Shown here: positions 1 to 7,982 of the stretch, piece after piece
Layout of the letters: each line of letters opens with the position of its first letter
Numbering within the stretch: position 1 is the first letter of the stretch
Assembly (NCBI GenBank): GCA_946479905.1
Contig: CAMLIA010000150.1
Span: forward strand, 1-11,343
Origin: an uncultured Frankiales bacterium
GTDB lineage: Bacteria; Actinomycetota; Actinomycetes; Mycobacteriales; SCTD01
Length of the DNA stretch: 11,343 nt
Direction of reading: 5' to 3'
Notes under the pieces: model-generated
Database searches by the model: none
Seen by the model: the letters and a program-made list of their open reading frames with translations, nothing else
What the model was told of the DNA's origin: nothing
Program-made: the position numbers and the translations under genes

Positions 1-53
1 TCACAGACCAGAGGAAGAACATTCCGATGGCAGGTTGACACAGGGCTACTCAT
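1..53 (-). other. Left-edge segment: intergenic or start of another gene
   Basis: GC content falls to about 52% in 1-50, well below the surrounding genes. An ATG at 53 overlaps the NuoB-like stop as ATGA and opens a frame with no stop to the edge ([17 protein letters not shown]). A second ATG at 22 opens MFFLWSV, which could begin a membrane segment. Neither has a recognisable ribosome binding site. The low GC favours non-coding sequence, but the segment is too short to decide. Confidence 0.3.
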
Positions 54-394
54 CGCAGCTGCACCAGGGCGTCGAGCAGGGCCTCCGGCCGCGGGGGGCA
101 GCCCACGACGTACACGTCGACGGGGACGAGCTGGTCGACGCCCTTGGTGACGCTGTAGCTGTCCCAGTAGGGCCCGCCGGTGTTGGAGCAGGCCCCGAAG
201 GAGATGACGTGCCGCGGCTCGGCCAGCCGCTCGTAGGCGCGGAGGACCGCGGGAGCGCTGACGTCGGTCACGGTGCCGCTGACGACGAGCACGTTCGCCT
301 CCTCGAGGGGGACCGTCTCCGGAGCATCCTCCCGCAGCGTCGCCGCGACGAACTCCACCGCGCAGCACGCCAGCCCGAGGTCGAACAGGGACAA
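50..394 (-). CDS. Short second NuoB-like (complex I 20-kDa / [NiFe]-hydrogenase small-subunit family) protein
   Basis: Member of the NuoB/PSST family, whose usual role is to hold the [4Fe-4S] cluster N2. From the TTG at 394 it is 114 residues, against about 160-220 for true NuoB. All four N2-type cysteines are present: C10 and C11 (GLACCAVEF), C69 ([12 protein letters not shown]) and C99 ([10 protein letters not shown]). The stretch between CC and the third Cys is about seven residues shorter than in E. coli NuoB and lacks a recognisable RYDxxRFG segment. [29 protein letters not shown] looks nearer to group 4 hydrogenase small subunits than to actinobacterial NuoB. Homology begins at SLF, right at the TTG, so the real start may be CTG 433 (127 residues), which overlaps the synthase stop as CTGA and has GAGGA upstream. 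The frame is intact, so I do not call it a pseudogene. Its partner subunits are not in the window. Confidence 0.85.
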   Translation of the reverse strand: MSLFDLGLACCAVEFVAATLREDAPETVPLEEANVLVVSGTVTDVSAPAVLRAYERLAEPRHVISFGACSNTGGPYWDSYSVTKGVDQLVPVDVYVVGCPPRPEALLDALVQLR

Positions 395-429
395 CCGGAA
401 CCGGCGCCCGTCGGGAGTCGTGATGACCG

Positions 430-1410
430 TCAGGCCGTCCTCGCGAGGACGTAGTCGGCGAGCGCGCTCAGTGCCTGCCGGGGCGCGCCCTCGGGCAGGG
501 TCAGGGCGATCTCCCGGGCCCGGTCGACGTACGACGAGAGGCGCTCCCGGGCGAGCTCCAGAGCGGGGTGCGCCCGCAGCGTGCGGAGGGCCTCGTCGAG
601 GGCCGCGTCGGTGGACAGGTCTCCGCCGAGCACCGCCATCAGGGCGGCGTCGTCGTGGGCGAGCAGCACGGGCAGCGTCGCGACGCCCTCCCGGAGGTCG
701 GTGCCGGGCGTCTTGCCGGACTCCCCCGACTCCGACAGCACGTCGATGAGGTCGTCGGAGAGCTGGAAGGCGACCCCGATCACCTCGCCGTACTCCGCAA
801 GAGTGTCGACCACGCCGCGGTCCGCCTGGGCCATCAGGGCACCCAGCCGGGCACTGGTGGAGATGAGCGAGCCGGTCTTGTCCGCGAGCACCTGCAGGTG
901 GTGCTCGATGGGGTCCTGCCCGTCGAGAGGGCCTGCCGTCTCGGCGATCTGGCCCTCGACCAGCCGCGCGAACGTGCGCGACTGGAGGTGGGTGGCCTCG
1001 GTCCCGAGCCCGGCCGTGAGGTCGGAGGCGCGGGCGAAGAGGTAGTCGCCGGTGAGGATGGCGACCGTGTTGGTCCAGCGGGTGTTGGCGCTCTCCGCGC
1101 CGCGCCGCACGGGGGCCTCGTCCATCACGTCGTCGTGGTAGAGCGTCGCCAGGTGGGTGAGCTCGACGACCACGGCAGCGTCGATCACGTCGCTGTTGAC
1201 CCCGGCACCGAGGTGGGAGGCCAGCAGCGTGAGGAGCGGCCGGAAGCGCTTGCCGCCGGCGTCGACCAGGTGCGCGGCAGCGTCGGTGAGCATCGGGTGC
1301 GCGCTCCGGACCACCTCGCGCAGCCGCAGCTCGACCTGCTCGAGCCCCCGGTTCACCGACTCCTGGAGGGCGGGGTCGGTGCCGGTGAGCAGGCCGGCCG
1401 ACGACGTCAT
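430..1410 (-). CDS. Long-chain polyprenyl diphosphate synthase (isoprenyl transferase family)
   Basis: Trans-isoprenyl diphosphate synthase that condenses isopentenyl diphosphate units onto an allylic diphosphate. The 326-residue protein has the usual landmarks: GGKRFRP (52-58), first Asp-rich motif [13 protein letters not shown] with DDxxD at 93-97, GDYLFARA (121-128), KTGSLISTS (178-186) and second Asp-rich motif QLSDDLIDV (216-224), then [11 protein letters not shown]. The residue five before the first DDxxD is alanine (A88), as in long-chain synthases, so a C35-C50 product is likely. Its place directly after nuoN, with an ATGA overlap, suggests that it makes the menaquinone side chain for the respiratory chain. 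Exact chain length and gene name (hepB, ispB or grcC type) cannot be settled by eye. Confidence 0.93.
   Translation of the reverse strand: MTSSAGLLTGTDPALQESVNRGLEQVELRLREVVRSAHPMLTDAAAHLVDAGGKRFRPLLTLLASHLGAGVNSDVIDAAVVVELTHLATLYHDDVMDEAPVRRGAESANTRWTNTVAILTGDYLFARASDLTAGLGTEATHLQSRTFARLVEGQIAETAGPLDGQDPIEHHLQVLADKTGSLISTSARLGALMAQADRGVVDTLAEYGEVIGVAFQLSDDLIDVLSESGESGKTPGTDLREGVATLPVLLAHDDAALMAVLGGDLSTDAALDEALRTLRAHPALELARERLSSYVDRAREIALTLPEGAPRQALSALADYVLARTA
434..449 (-). promoter_or_regulatory. Possible ribosome binding site for a CTG start of the NuoB-like gene
   Basis: GAGGA on the minus strand (within 445-449 and its neighbours), about four bases before CTG 433-431. That CTG overlaps the TGA of the polyprenyl synthase (432-430) in a CTGA arrangement identical in layout to the ATGA and GTGA junctions elsewhere in this operon. 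The TTG at 394 has only a weak GGG-rich stretch upstream. Evidence is positional only. Confidence 0.35.
436..451. repeat. 16-bp perfect palindrome at the synthase / NuoB-like junction
   Basis: CGTCCTCGCGAGGACG is a perfect palindrome. Its half-sites CGTCCTC and GAGGACG are the same core as the terminal arms of the two nuoG elements, but with only two bases between them. It encodes YVLARTA at the end of the polyprenyl synthase, a C-terminus that looks normal for the family, so it may be coincidence. Confidence 0.4.
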
Positions 1411-2951
1411 CTGACGAACAGAGCTGCCTTGTCAGCCAGGTCGAGAAGCGGCTGCGGGTAGACGCCGAGGGCGACCGTGACGGCCAGGCCGAGCGCGATG
1501 GTGGAGGTGGTGAAGGCGCTCGGGATGGCGACGGTCGGGCCGTCGGGCGCGGGCTGCTGGAAGTACATGAGCAGGATGACCCGGGCGTAGAAGAACGCCG
1601 TCACGGCACTCGCCACCACGCCGACGACGACGAGCGCCGTGGCGCCGCCCTCCTGGGCCGCCTTGAACACGGCGAACTTGGCCATGAAGCCGCTGGTGAG
1701 CGGGATGCCGGCGAGCGCGAGCAGCAGGAAGGTGAAGACCGCCGCGACCTCCGGGCTCTTCTTCGCCAGGCCGGCCCACTGCGACAGGTGCGACGCCTCG
1801 CCGGCCGCGTCCCGCACCAGTCCCACGACGGCGAACGACGCCAGGGTGGTGAACCCGTAGGTGAGCAGGTAGAACAGCGACCCGGACAGGCCGTCCCGGT
1901 TGATGGCGATGACGCCGACGAGGATGAAGCCGGTGTGGGCGACCGAGGAGTAGGCGAGCATCCGCTTCACGTCGGTCTGCGTGACGGCGAGGATCGCGCC
2001 GATCACCATGGTGAGGATCGCGACGGCCCACATCATCGGCCGCCAGTCCCACTTGCTGGTGCCGAAGGCGACGTAGAACACCCGCAGCACGGCGCCGAAG
2101 GCCGCCACCTTGGTGCAGGCCGCCATCAGGGCGGTGACCGGGGTGGGGCTGCCCTGGTAGACGTCCGGCGTCCACGCCTGGAAGGGCACGGCACCGACCT
2201 TGAAGAGCAGGCCGACGGCCAGCATCGCGATGCCGAGGAACAGCAGCGCCTCGCTGTGACCGGTGGTGCTCGTGGCCGTGAGGATGTCCCCGAGGTCCAC
2301 GGACCCGGCGTAGCCGTAGAGCAGCGCGACGCCGTAGAGGAAGAACGCGCTCGCGAAGGCGCCGAGCAGGAAGTACTTCAGCGCCGCCTCCTGGCTGAGC
2401 AGCCGGCGCCGCCGGGCGAGCCCGGCCATGAGGTACAGCGGCAGGCTCAGCACCTCGAGCGCGACGAACATCAGCAGCAGGTTGTTGCAGGCCGGGAACA
2501 GCAGCATGCCGCCGAGGGCGAACATGGCGAGCGGGTAGACCTCGGTCTGGACCCGGGTGCTCTCGACGAGGGCGAGGTCCTCAGGGGATCCCGGCAGGTA
2601 GCTGGCCTGGCTGACGACCTCACCGCCGCTCTGGTCGAGCTTGCGCTCGGCGAGCAGGAAGATGCTGCCGATGCCGAGCAGGCACAGCGTGCCCTGCAGG
2701 AACAGCGTGGGGCCGTCGATCGCGATGGCGGACTCGGCGATCAGCCGGTGCGTGCCGTCGTCGGCGAGGTAGACGACGTAGCCGAACGCGACGGCGAGGC
2801 CGAGCACGGCGACGGCGATCTGGGCGGCCCGGCGCGACGCCGCCGGGAGGAACGCCTCGACGAGCACACCCGCCGTCGCCGCCCCGAAGACGATGAGGAT
2901 CGGCAGCAGCGGCAGGTAGGCGATCGAGGGTGCCTGGATGTCCCCGGGCAT
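1407..2951 (-). CDS. nuoN: NADH-quinone oxidoreductase subunit N (NuoN)
   Basis: Antiporter-like proton-pumping subunit nearest the quinone module. The 514 residues form about 14 membrane helices. Conserved residues visible are E166 ([16 protein letters not shown]), K251 ([24 protein letters not shown] as a loop from about 248), K281 ([11 protein letters not shown]) and K425 ([10 protein letters not shown]). A polar insert at about 103-132 ([20 protein letters not shown]) separates helices 3 and 4. The start ATG at 2951 shares its A with the nuoM TGA (TGATG); the open frame continues upstream only through out-of-frame nuoM. The stop overlaps the polyprenyl synthase start (ATGA), so the two are probably translationally coupled. 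Confidence 0.97.
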   Translation of the reverse strand: MPGDIQAPSIAYLPLLPILIVFGAATAGVLVEAFLPAASRRAAQIAVAVLGLAVAFGYVVYLADDGTHRLIAESAIAIDGPTLFLQGTLCLLGIGSIFLLAERKLDQSGGEVVSQASYLPGSPEDLALVESTRVQTEVYPLAMFALGGMLLFPACNNLLLMFVALEVLSLPLYLMAGLARRRRLLSQEAALKYFLLGAFASAFFLYGVALLYGYAGSVDLGDILTATSTTGHSEALLFLGIAMLAVGLLFKVGAVPFQAWTPDVYQGSPTPVTALMAACTKVAAFGAVLRVFYVAFGTSKWDWRPMMWAVAILTMVIGAILAVTQTDVKRMLAYSSVAHTGFILVGVIAINRDGLSGSLFYLLTYGFTTLASFAVVGLVRDAAGEASHLSQWAGLAKKSPEVAAVFTFLLLALAGIPLTSGFMAKFAVFKAAQEGGATALVVVGVVASAVTAFFYARVILLMYFQQPAPDGPTVAIPSAFTTSTIALGLAVTVALGVYPQPLLDLADKAALFVR

Positions 2952-4510
2952 CAGCGGGTCCCGCCCTTCGCTGTGTCGGTCGGTGCCGGGTCGTGCGAGC
3001 CGGTGTCGTGCATCGTCGCCTTCACGGCCGGGTTGATGATGTCGGTCACCGGCTTCGGGTAGAAGCCGAGGAAGAGCATGAGGACCAGCAGCGGGGCGAC
3101 GGCCAGCACCTCGCGGGTCTTGAGGTCCTTGAACGCCTCGTTCGCGGCCGCGAGCGGGCCCTGCATCGTGCGCTGGAAGACCAGCAGGATGTAGAGCGCC
3201 GCCAGGATGATGCCGGTGGTGGCGAGCGTCGCGGCGACCTTGTAGCGGGTGAACGTGCCCACCAGCACGAGGAACTCGGAGATGAACGTCGACAGCCCCG
3301 GCAGCGCGAGGGAGCTCAGGCCGCTGACGAAGAACAGCCCCGCCAGGACCGGCGCGACCTTGGCGACGCCCGCGTAGTCGCTGACGAAGCGGCTCTTCCC
3401 GCGGTCGATGAGGAACCCGATGACGAGGAACAGCGCGCCGGTCGAGAGCCCGTGGTTGACCATGTAGAAGACCGCACCGGTGCCGGCCTGCGTCGTGAAG
3501 GCCAGGCAGCCCATCCCGATGAAGCCGAAGTGCGCGACCGAGGTGTAGGACACCAGGCGCTTCATGTCCTTCTGGCCCATGGCGAGCAGCGCCCCGTAGA
3601 GCACGCCGATCACCGACAGCGCGATGACGTACGGCGCCAGCTTGTGCGCGGCCCACGGGAACAGCGGCAGGCAGTAGCGCAGGAAGCCGAAGGTCCCCAC
3701 CTTGTCGAGCACACCGACCAGCAGCACCGCGCCGCCCGTGGGGGCCTCGGCACCGGCGTCCGGCAGCCAGGTGTGGAAGGGGAACAGCGGAGCCTTGATG
3801 GCGAAGGCGATGAAGAACCCGAGGAACAGCCACACCTGCGTGGTGTGCGACAGGTTCAGGCCGATCAGCTGGTCGAAGCGGAAGGTGGACTTGCCGGACT
3901 GCACGTAGAGCCCGATCACGGCGGCGAGCATGAGCAGCCCGCCGAGCAGGCTGTACAGCAGGAACTTCACAGCGGCGTACGACCGGCGCGGGCCGCCGTA
4001 CATCCCGATGAGGAAGTACATCGGGACGAGCATCGCCTCGAAGAACACGTAGAACAGGAAGACGTCGGTCGCCGCGAAGACGCCGATCATGAAGCTCTCG
4101 AGGACGAGCATCAGGGCGAAGAACGACTTGACGCTCTTCTGCGGGGTGAGCCGGGCGTCCGGGCCGTCGACGTCGAGCAGGTCCTCGACGGTGTCCCAGC
4201 TGGCCAGGATCACGAGAGGTACGAGGAGGGCGGCGAGCGCGATGAGCACCAGCGCGATGCCGTCGGCACCCACGGAGTAGGTGACCCCGAGCGCCTTGAT
4301 CCAGTCGTGGTGCTGCTCGAACTGGAAGCGGTCAGCGCCGGGAGCGATGTCGAACTGGACGCAGGCGACGGCCGTGAGCACGAGGGTGAGGAGCGAGACC
4401 GCGAAGGCGACCTGCTTCGCGAGCAGGTCGGCGCCCTTCGGGAGCAGCGACACGAGCAGCGCCCCGACCGCGGGCACCACGAGCAGGATCGTCATCCAGG
4501 GTGTCGTCAC
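2951..4510 (-). CDS. nuoM: NADH-quinone oxidoreductase subunit M (NuoM)
   Basis: Central antiporter-like proton-pumping membrane subunit of complex I. The 519-residue product has about 14 hydrophobic helices. Key residues visible are E158 (FFEAMLVPMYFLIG), K239 (AFAIKAPLFPFHTWLPDA) with H246 close by, and K270 (LLVGVLDKVGTFG), corresponding to E144, K234 and K265 of E. coli NuoM. The start is placed at GTG 4510, which overlaps the nuoL stop (GTGA) and has GAGG eight bases upstream. An in-frame ATG five codons later (4495) lacks a ribosome binding site and is a weaker choice. The C-terminus ends in a short polar tail (HDTGSHDPAPTDTAKGG). The TGA stop shares its last base with the nuoN ATG. Confidence 0.97.
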   Translation of the reverse strand: MTTPWMTILLVVPAVGALLVSLLPKGADLLAKQVAFAVSLLTLVLTAVACVQFDIAPGADRFQFEQHHDWIKALGVTYSVGADGIALVLIALAALLVPLVILASWDTVEDLLDVDGPDARLTPQKSVKSFFALMLVLESFMIGVFAATDVFLFYVFFEAMLVPMYFLIGMYGGPRRSYAAVKFLLYSLLGGLLMLAAVIGLYVQSGKSTFRFDQLIGLNLSHTTQVWLFLGFFIAFAIKAPLFPFHTWLPDAGAEAPTGGAVLLVGVLDKVGTFGFLRYCLPLFPWAAHKLAPYVIALSVIGVLYGALLAMGQKDMKRLVSYTSVAHFGFIGMGCLAFTTQAGTGAVFYMVNHGLSTGALFLVIGFLIDRGKSRFVSDYAGVAKVAPVLAGLFFVSGLSSLALPGLSTFISEFLVLVGTFTRYKVAATLATTGIILAALYILLVFQRTMQGPLAAANEAFKDLKTREVLAVAPLLVLMLFLGFYPKPVTDIINPAVKATMHDTGSHDPAPTDTAKGGTR

Positions 4511-6438
4511 TGTCCGAGCCTCACTGCGAGCAGGGCGACGACGACAAGGACGGCGCCACCGAACATGGACAGCGCGTACGAGCGCACGAACCCTGTCTGG
4601 ACCCGGCGGAGCCGGCCGGAGCCGCCGCCGATGCCTGCGGCGAGCGCGCTGATGGCGCCGTCGATGCCGCGGTTGTCGAGGAAGACGAGGGCGCGCGTGA
4701 GGTACTGACCCGGTCGCATCAGCAGGGACTCGTTGAGCGCGTCGAAGTAGAGGTTCTTGCGGGCCGCGACGGTGAACGGGGTGACCGCGACCGGCGGCGT
4801 GATCGGTACGGGCTTGGTGCCGAACGCGAAGTAGGCGTAGGCGGCGCCGAGCACCACGACGGCCAGGGTGCACAGGCCGATCACCGTGGCGTTGACCTCG
4901 CGGTTGACGACCTCCTGACCCACCACCGGCTCGAGCCAGTTCTGCAGCGCGTGCCCGCGGGTCAGCAGGAAGCCGACGACGACGGAGCCGACCGCGAGCA
5001 CGACGATCGGGACCGTCATGACCTTCGGCGACTCGTGCGGGTGCTGCCCCTCGGTCCAGCGCTTCTCGCCGATGAAGGTCATCACCATCAGCCGGGTCAT
5101 GTAGAAGGCCGTGATCCCCGCGCCGAGCAGAGCCGTGATGCCGAGCACGGTGCCGCGGGTGCCTCCCATGGCGAAGGCCGACTCGATGATCTTGTCCTTC
5201 GAGTAGAACCCGGACAGCGGCGGTACGCCGAGGATGGCCAGCCAGCCGGCGATGAAGCAGCCGGCCGTGATCGGCATCAGCTTGAGCAGCCCGCCGAACC
5301 TCCGCATGTCGACCTGGTCGCTCATGCCGTGCATGACGGACCCTGCCGCGAGGAACATGCAGGCCTTGAAGAAGCCGTGGGTGAGCAGGTGCAGGATCGC
5401 GAACGCCCCCGCGCCCGGGATGCCGACCGCGAGGAACATGTAGCCGATCTGGCTGACCGTCGAGTACGCGAGGACCTTCTTGATGTCGTCGTACGCGCAG
5501 CCGATGAGGCACCCGATGACGAGGGTGACCGCGCCGATGATCGTGACGACGGTCTGCGCGTCCGGCGAGGCGTCGAAGACGGGGGTGGAGCGGGCGATGA
5601 GGTAGACGCCGGCGGTGACCATGGTCGCGGCATGGATGAGCGCCGACACCGGCGTCGGGCCCTCCATGGCGTCGGGCAGCCAGGTCTGCAGCGGGAACTG
5701 GCCCGACTTGCCGCACGCGCCGAGCAGCAGCAGCAGCCCGATCGCCGTGGCGGTGCCACCGTGGACACCGCTGCTGAAGACACCGGCGTACGACGTCGTA
5801 CCCAGCGACGCGAACATCACCATGATCGCCAGCGAGAGGCCGACGTCACCGACGCGGTTGGCGATGAAGGCCTTCTTCGCGGCCGTGGCGGCCTCGGGCT
5901 TGTAGAACCAGAAGGCGATCAGCAGGTACGACGCGAGGCCGACGCCCTCCCAGCCGACGTAGAGCGCCAGGAAGCTGTCGCCCAGGACGAGCAGCAGCAT
6001 CGCGGCGATGAACAGGTTCAGGTAGGCGAAGAACGTCTTCTTGCGCGGGTCGTGCTCCATGTAGCCGAGCGAGTAGACGTGGATGAGGAAGCCGACGCCG
6101 GTGATGAGCAGGACGAAGGTGGCGCTGAGGGGGTCGAGCAGCAGCCCGGCGTCGACCTTGAACCCGCCGACCGGGATCCAGCTGAACAGGTGGAGGTTCT
6201 GGGACCGCTCGTCGGTCGGGTGGCCCTTCAAGGAGAAGAAGCTGATCACGCCGTAGACGAACGACGCGCCCGTCATGGCGCAGGCGAGCAGCGGTCCCCA
6301 GCTGTTCGAGCGCTTGCCCGTCAGCAGCAGGATCGCGGCGCCGGCGGCGGGGAAGGCCAGCAGCAGCCACAGCGCCGAGAGCGCGCCCGTCGCGGGGACG
6401 TACGCACCCGCGGGGGCGGCAAGGTGGACCGAGGTCAC
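4507..6438 (-). CDS. nuoL: NADH-quinone oxidoreductase subunit L (NuoL)
   Basis: Largest antiporter-like proton-pumping subunit, at the distal tip of the complex I membrane arm. The 643-residue protein carries the expected buried charged residues: E164 (VGWEGVGLASYLLI), K244 (GACGKSGQFPLQTWLPDAMEG), H269 (ALIHAATMV) and K414 (GFYSKDKIIE), which I align with E144, K229, H254 and K399 of E. coli NuoL. The C-terminal third contains the lateral-helix region and the last membrane segment near 620-640, so the protein looks full length. Translation begins at GTG 6438, ten bases after the nuoK stop, with AGGGG overlapping that stop codon. The end overlaps nuoM by GTGA. Confidence 0.97.
   Translation of the reverse strand: MTSVHLAAPAGAYVPATGALSALWLLLAFPAAGAAILLLTGKRSNSWGPLLACAMTGASFVYGVISFFSLKGHPTDERSQNLHLFSWIPVGGFKVDAGLLLDPLSATFVLLITGVGFLIHVYSLGYMEHDPRKKTFFAYLNLFIAAMLLLVLGDSFLALYVGWEGVGLASYLLIAFWFYKPEAATAAKKAFIANRVGDVGLSLAIMVMFASLGTTSYAGVFSSGVHGGTATAIGLLLLLGACGKSGQFPLQTWLPDAMEGPTPVSALIHAATMVTAGVYLIARSTPVFDASPDAQTVVTIIGAVTLVIGCLIGCAYDDIKKVLAYSTVSQIGYMFLAVGIPGAGAFAILHLLTHGFFKACMFLAAGSVMHGMSDQVDMRRFGGLLKLMPITAGCFIAGWLAILGVPPLSGFYSKDKIIESAFAMGGTRGTVLGITALLGAGITAFYMTRLMVMTFIGEKRWTEGQHPHESPKVMTVPIVVLAVGSVVVGFLLTRGHALQNWLEPVVGQEVVNREVNATVIGLCTLAVVVLGAAYAYFAFGTKPVPITPPVAVTPFTVAARKNLYFDALNESLLMRPGQYLTRALVFLDNRGIDGAISALAAGIGGGSGRLRRVQTGFVRSYALSMFGGAVLVVVALLAVRLGQ
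4519..4522 (-). promoter_or_regulatory. nuoM ribosome binding site
   Basis: GAGG on the minus strand, eight bases before GTG 4510. It favours the GTG over the nearby ATG at 4495, which has nothing like it upstream. Confidence 0.6.
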
Positions 6439-6448
6439 GGAGAGGCCC

Positions 6449-6748
6449 CTAGTACTTGAGGAGGTTGGCGTCGTCGACCGAGGCCGACTTGCGGGTGCGG
6501 AAGATGCTCATGATGATCGCGAGCCCCACGACGACCTCGGCGGCCGCGACGACCATGACGAAGAACGCCATGATCTGGCCGTCGAGGGTGCCCTTCTCGC
6601 GGCTGAACGTGACGAGCGTGAGGTTCACCGAGTTGAGCATCAGCTCGATCGACATGAACACGAGGATCGCGTTGCGGCGCAGCAGCACACCGAGCGCGCC
6701 GATGATGAACAGCAGCGCGGCGAGGAACAGGTAGTGGTCGGGGCTCAT
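6449..6748 (-). CDS. nuoK: NADH-quinone oxidoreductase subunit K (NuoK)
   Basis: Three-helix membrane subunit, homologous to the MrpC antiporter subunit, that takes part in proton translocation. The 99 residues match the usual family length. The two conserved membrane glutamates are present, at 35 (MSIELMLN) and 71 ([11 protein letters not shown]), corresponding to E36 and E72 of E. coli NuoK. The loop [12 protein letters not shown] is typical. The ATG overlaps the nuoJ stop (ATGA). The TAG stop lies 10 nt before the nuoL GTG, the longest gap between genes in this operon segment. Confidence 0.97.
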   Translation of the reverse strand: MSPDHYLFLAALLFIIGALGVLLRRNAILVFMSIELMLNSVNLTLVTFSREKGTLDGQIMAFFVMVVAAAEVVVGLAIIMSIFRTRKSASVDDANLLKY

Positions 6749-7482
6749 GACTCCGCCCCGTCCCTGTCGAGCTCCAGCAGGGTCGGCGCCAGGCTGCCCT
6801 CGCTGATCGAGCCGTCCGGCAGCAGCGCCCCGCGGGCGATCGAGTCACCCGCGGCGAAGACGCCCGGTCCGGGGAGCGGGAACGGGTGGTCGGAGGAGAA
6901 CCGGGCCCGCGACAGCTGCTTCTGCGACAGCCGCGGCACGACGCGCTCCTTGTGGGCGAGGACCATGGCACCGAGCGCGGCCGTGATGAGCAGGGCGGAC
7001 GTCACCTCGAACGCGAAGACGTACTTCGTGAACAGCAGTCGCGCGATGCCGACGACGTTGCCGTCCTGGTTGGCGTCGGCGAGCCCCTTGCTGTCGTCCG
7101 CGACGGCGCCGCCGAGCGTGAAGAGCACGAGCGCCGCGAGCCCGATCCCGAGCAGGATCGCCCAGATCCGCTGGCCTCTGAGCGTCTCCACGAGCGAGTC
7201 GCTGCTGTCGACGCCGACGAGCATGAGCACGAAGAGGAACAGCATGAGGATCGCGCCGGTGTAGACGATGACCTGGACCGCAGCGAGGAACGGTGCGTCC
7301 TGCAGGGCGTAGAGACCCGCGAGGCTCAGCATCACGCCGGCCAGGAACAGCGCGCAGTGCACGGCGTTCTTGGCGAGGATCATGCCGAGCGCAGCGAGCA
7401 CCGCGATCGGCGCGAGCACCCAGAAGCCGATGGCCTCACCGGTGTTGGAGGCCGCGAGGACCGTGCTCAGGTGGCTGCTCAC
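6745..7482 (-). CDS. nuoJ: NADH-quinone oxidoreductase subunit J (NuoJ)
   Basis: Small membrane subunit of complex I next to NuoA, NuoH and NuoK, on the path coupling the quinone site to the pumps. The 245-residue product shows five hydrophobic helices at about residues 18-36, 42-61, 64-90, 107-125 and 155-176. Helix 3 carries the family signature [18 protein letters not shown]. The last ~68 residues ([20 protein letters not shown] onwards) are hydrophilic and much longer than in E. coli NuoJ; similar tails occur in actinobacterial homologues as far as I recall. The start is the GTG at 7482, which overlaps the nuoI stop (GTGA). An upstream ATG in frame at 7671 falls inside nuoI and would add an unrelated basic sequence. 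The stop overlaps nuoK by ATGA. Confidence 0.96.
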   Translation of the reverse strand: MSSHLSTVLAASNTGEAIGFWVLAPIAVLAALGMILAKNAVHCALFLAGVMLSLAGLYALQDAPFLAAVQVIVYTGAILMLFLFVLMLVGVDSSDSLVETLRGQRIWAILLGIGLAALVLFTLGGAVADDSKGLADANQDGNVVGIARLLFTKYVFAFEVTSALLITAALGAMVLAHKERVVPRLSQKQLSRARFSSDHPFPLPGPGVFAAGDSIARGALLPDGSISEGSLAPTLLELDRDGAES

Positions 7483-7982
7483 TTGGCGCCCCCGACGTAG
7501 TAGTCGGTGTCGGTGGTGCCCAGCCGCATCGGGTGCGGCGGCTGCTCCATGCCGGGCAGCAGCGGGGCGAGCAGGTCCTCCTTGGTGAAGATCAGCGCGT
7601 TCCGGCTCTCGTCGGCCAGCTCGTACTCGTTGGTCATCGTCAGCGACCGGGTCGGGCACGCCTCGATGCACAGCCCGCAGAAGATGCAGCGCAGGTAGTT
7701 GATCTGGTACACGGCGGCGTACCGCTCACCGGGCGAGTAGCGCTCGGCGTCGGTGTTGTCGGCGCCCTCGACGTAGATGGCGTCCGCGGGGCAGGCCCAG
7801 GCGCACAGCTCGCAGCCGATGCACTTCTCGAGCCCGTCAGGGTGCCGGTTGAGGACGTGCCTGCCGTGGAACCGCGGCGGGACGGGACGGACGTACTCCG
7901 GGTACTCCTCCGTCGTGGTCGGCTTGAACATGGTCGCGAAGGTGACCCCGAAGCCCTTCACGGGATCGAACCAGCTAGCCAC
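7479..7982 (-). CDS. nuoI: NADH-quinone oxidoreductase subunit I (NuoI), 2x[4Fe-4S]
   Basis: Ferredoxin-like peripheral-arm subunit carrying clusters N6a and N6b, which pass electrons from NuoG to N2 in NuoB. The 167-residue protein has two clear CxxCxxCxxxCP motifs: [12 protein letters not shown] at residues 54-65 and [12 protein letters not shown] at 99-110. The segment before them ([20 protein letters not shown]) is the family's membrane-apposed N-terminus, followed by [18 protein letters not shown]. Length is close to that of other actinobacterial NuoI. Translation starts at a GTG that overlaps the end of nuoH by 8 nt, with GAGGAG seven bases upstream. The TGA stop overlaps the nuoJ GTG in a GTGA junction. 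All eight cluster cysteines are present. Confidence 0.97.
   Translation of the reverse strand: MASWFDPVKGFGVTFATMFKPTTTEEYPEYVRPVPPRFHGRHVLNRHPDGLEKCIGCELCAWACPADAIYVEGADNTDAERYSPGERYAAVYQINYLRCIFCGLCIEACPTRSLTMTNEYELADESRNALIFTKEDLLAPLLPGMEQPPHPMRLGTTDTDYYVGGAK

Noticed and set aside
35..40. TTGACA on the plus strand, a possible -35 box
   Set aside because: The position 17 bases downstream (58-63, GCTGCA) is not a -10 box, and a plus-strand transcript from here would run antisense into the NuoB-like gene.
1..50. Possible rho-independent terminator after the NuoB-like gene
   Set aside because: Only a weak 4-bp stem (GGAA/TTCC) and no T-run on the transcribed strand within the visible bases.
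2574..2590. GTCCTCAGGGG in nuoN resembling part of the palindromic element
   Set aside because: Only a short match, with no second arm at the right distance and no disruption of the NuoN sequence.
5722..5738. CAG-type triplet run in nuoL
   Set aside because: It encodes a run of leucines in a membrane helix (GLLLLLGACGK), so codon bias explains it.
5788..5801. 14-bp perfect palindrome GTACGACGTCGTAC inside nuoL
   Set aside because: About one palindrome of this length is expected by chance in a window of this size; it encodes ordinary NuoL sequence and has no relation to the nuoG elements.
4501..6459. Very long open frame on the plus strand opposite nuoL, and similar ones opposite nuoM, nuoN and nuoG
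   Set aside because: The translations are rich in Arg, Glu, Asp, His and Gln with no family motifs. They are the expected mirror of GC-rich third positions in genuine minus-strand membrane-protein genes.
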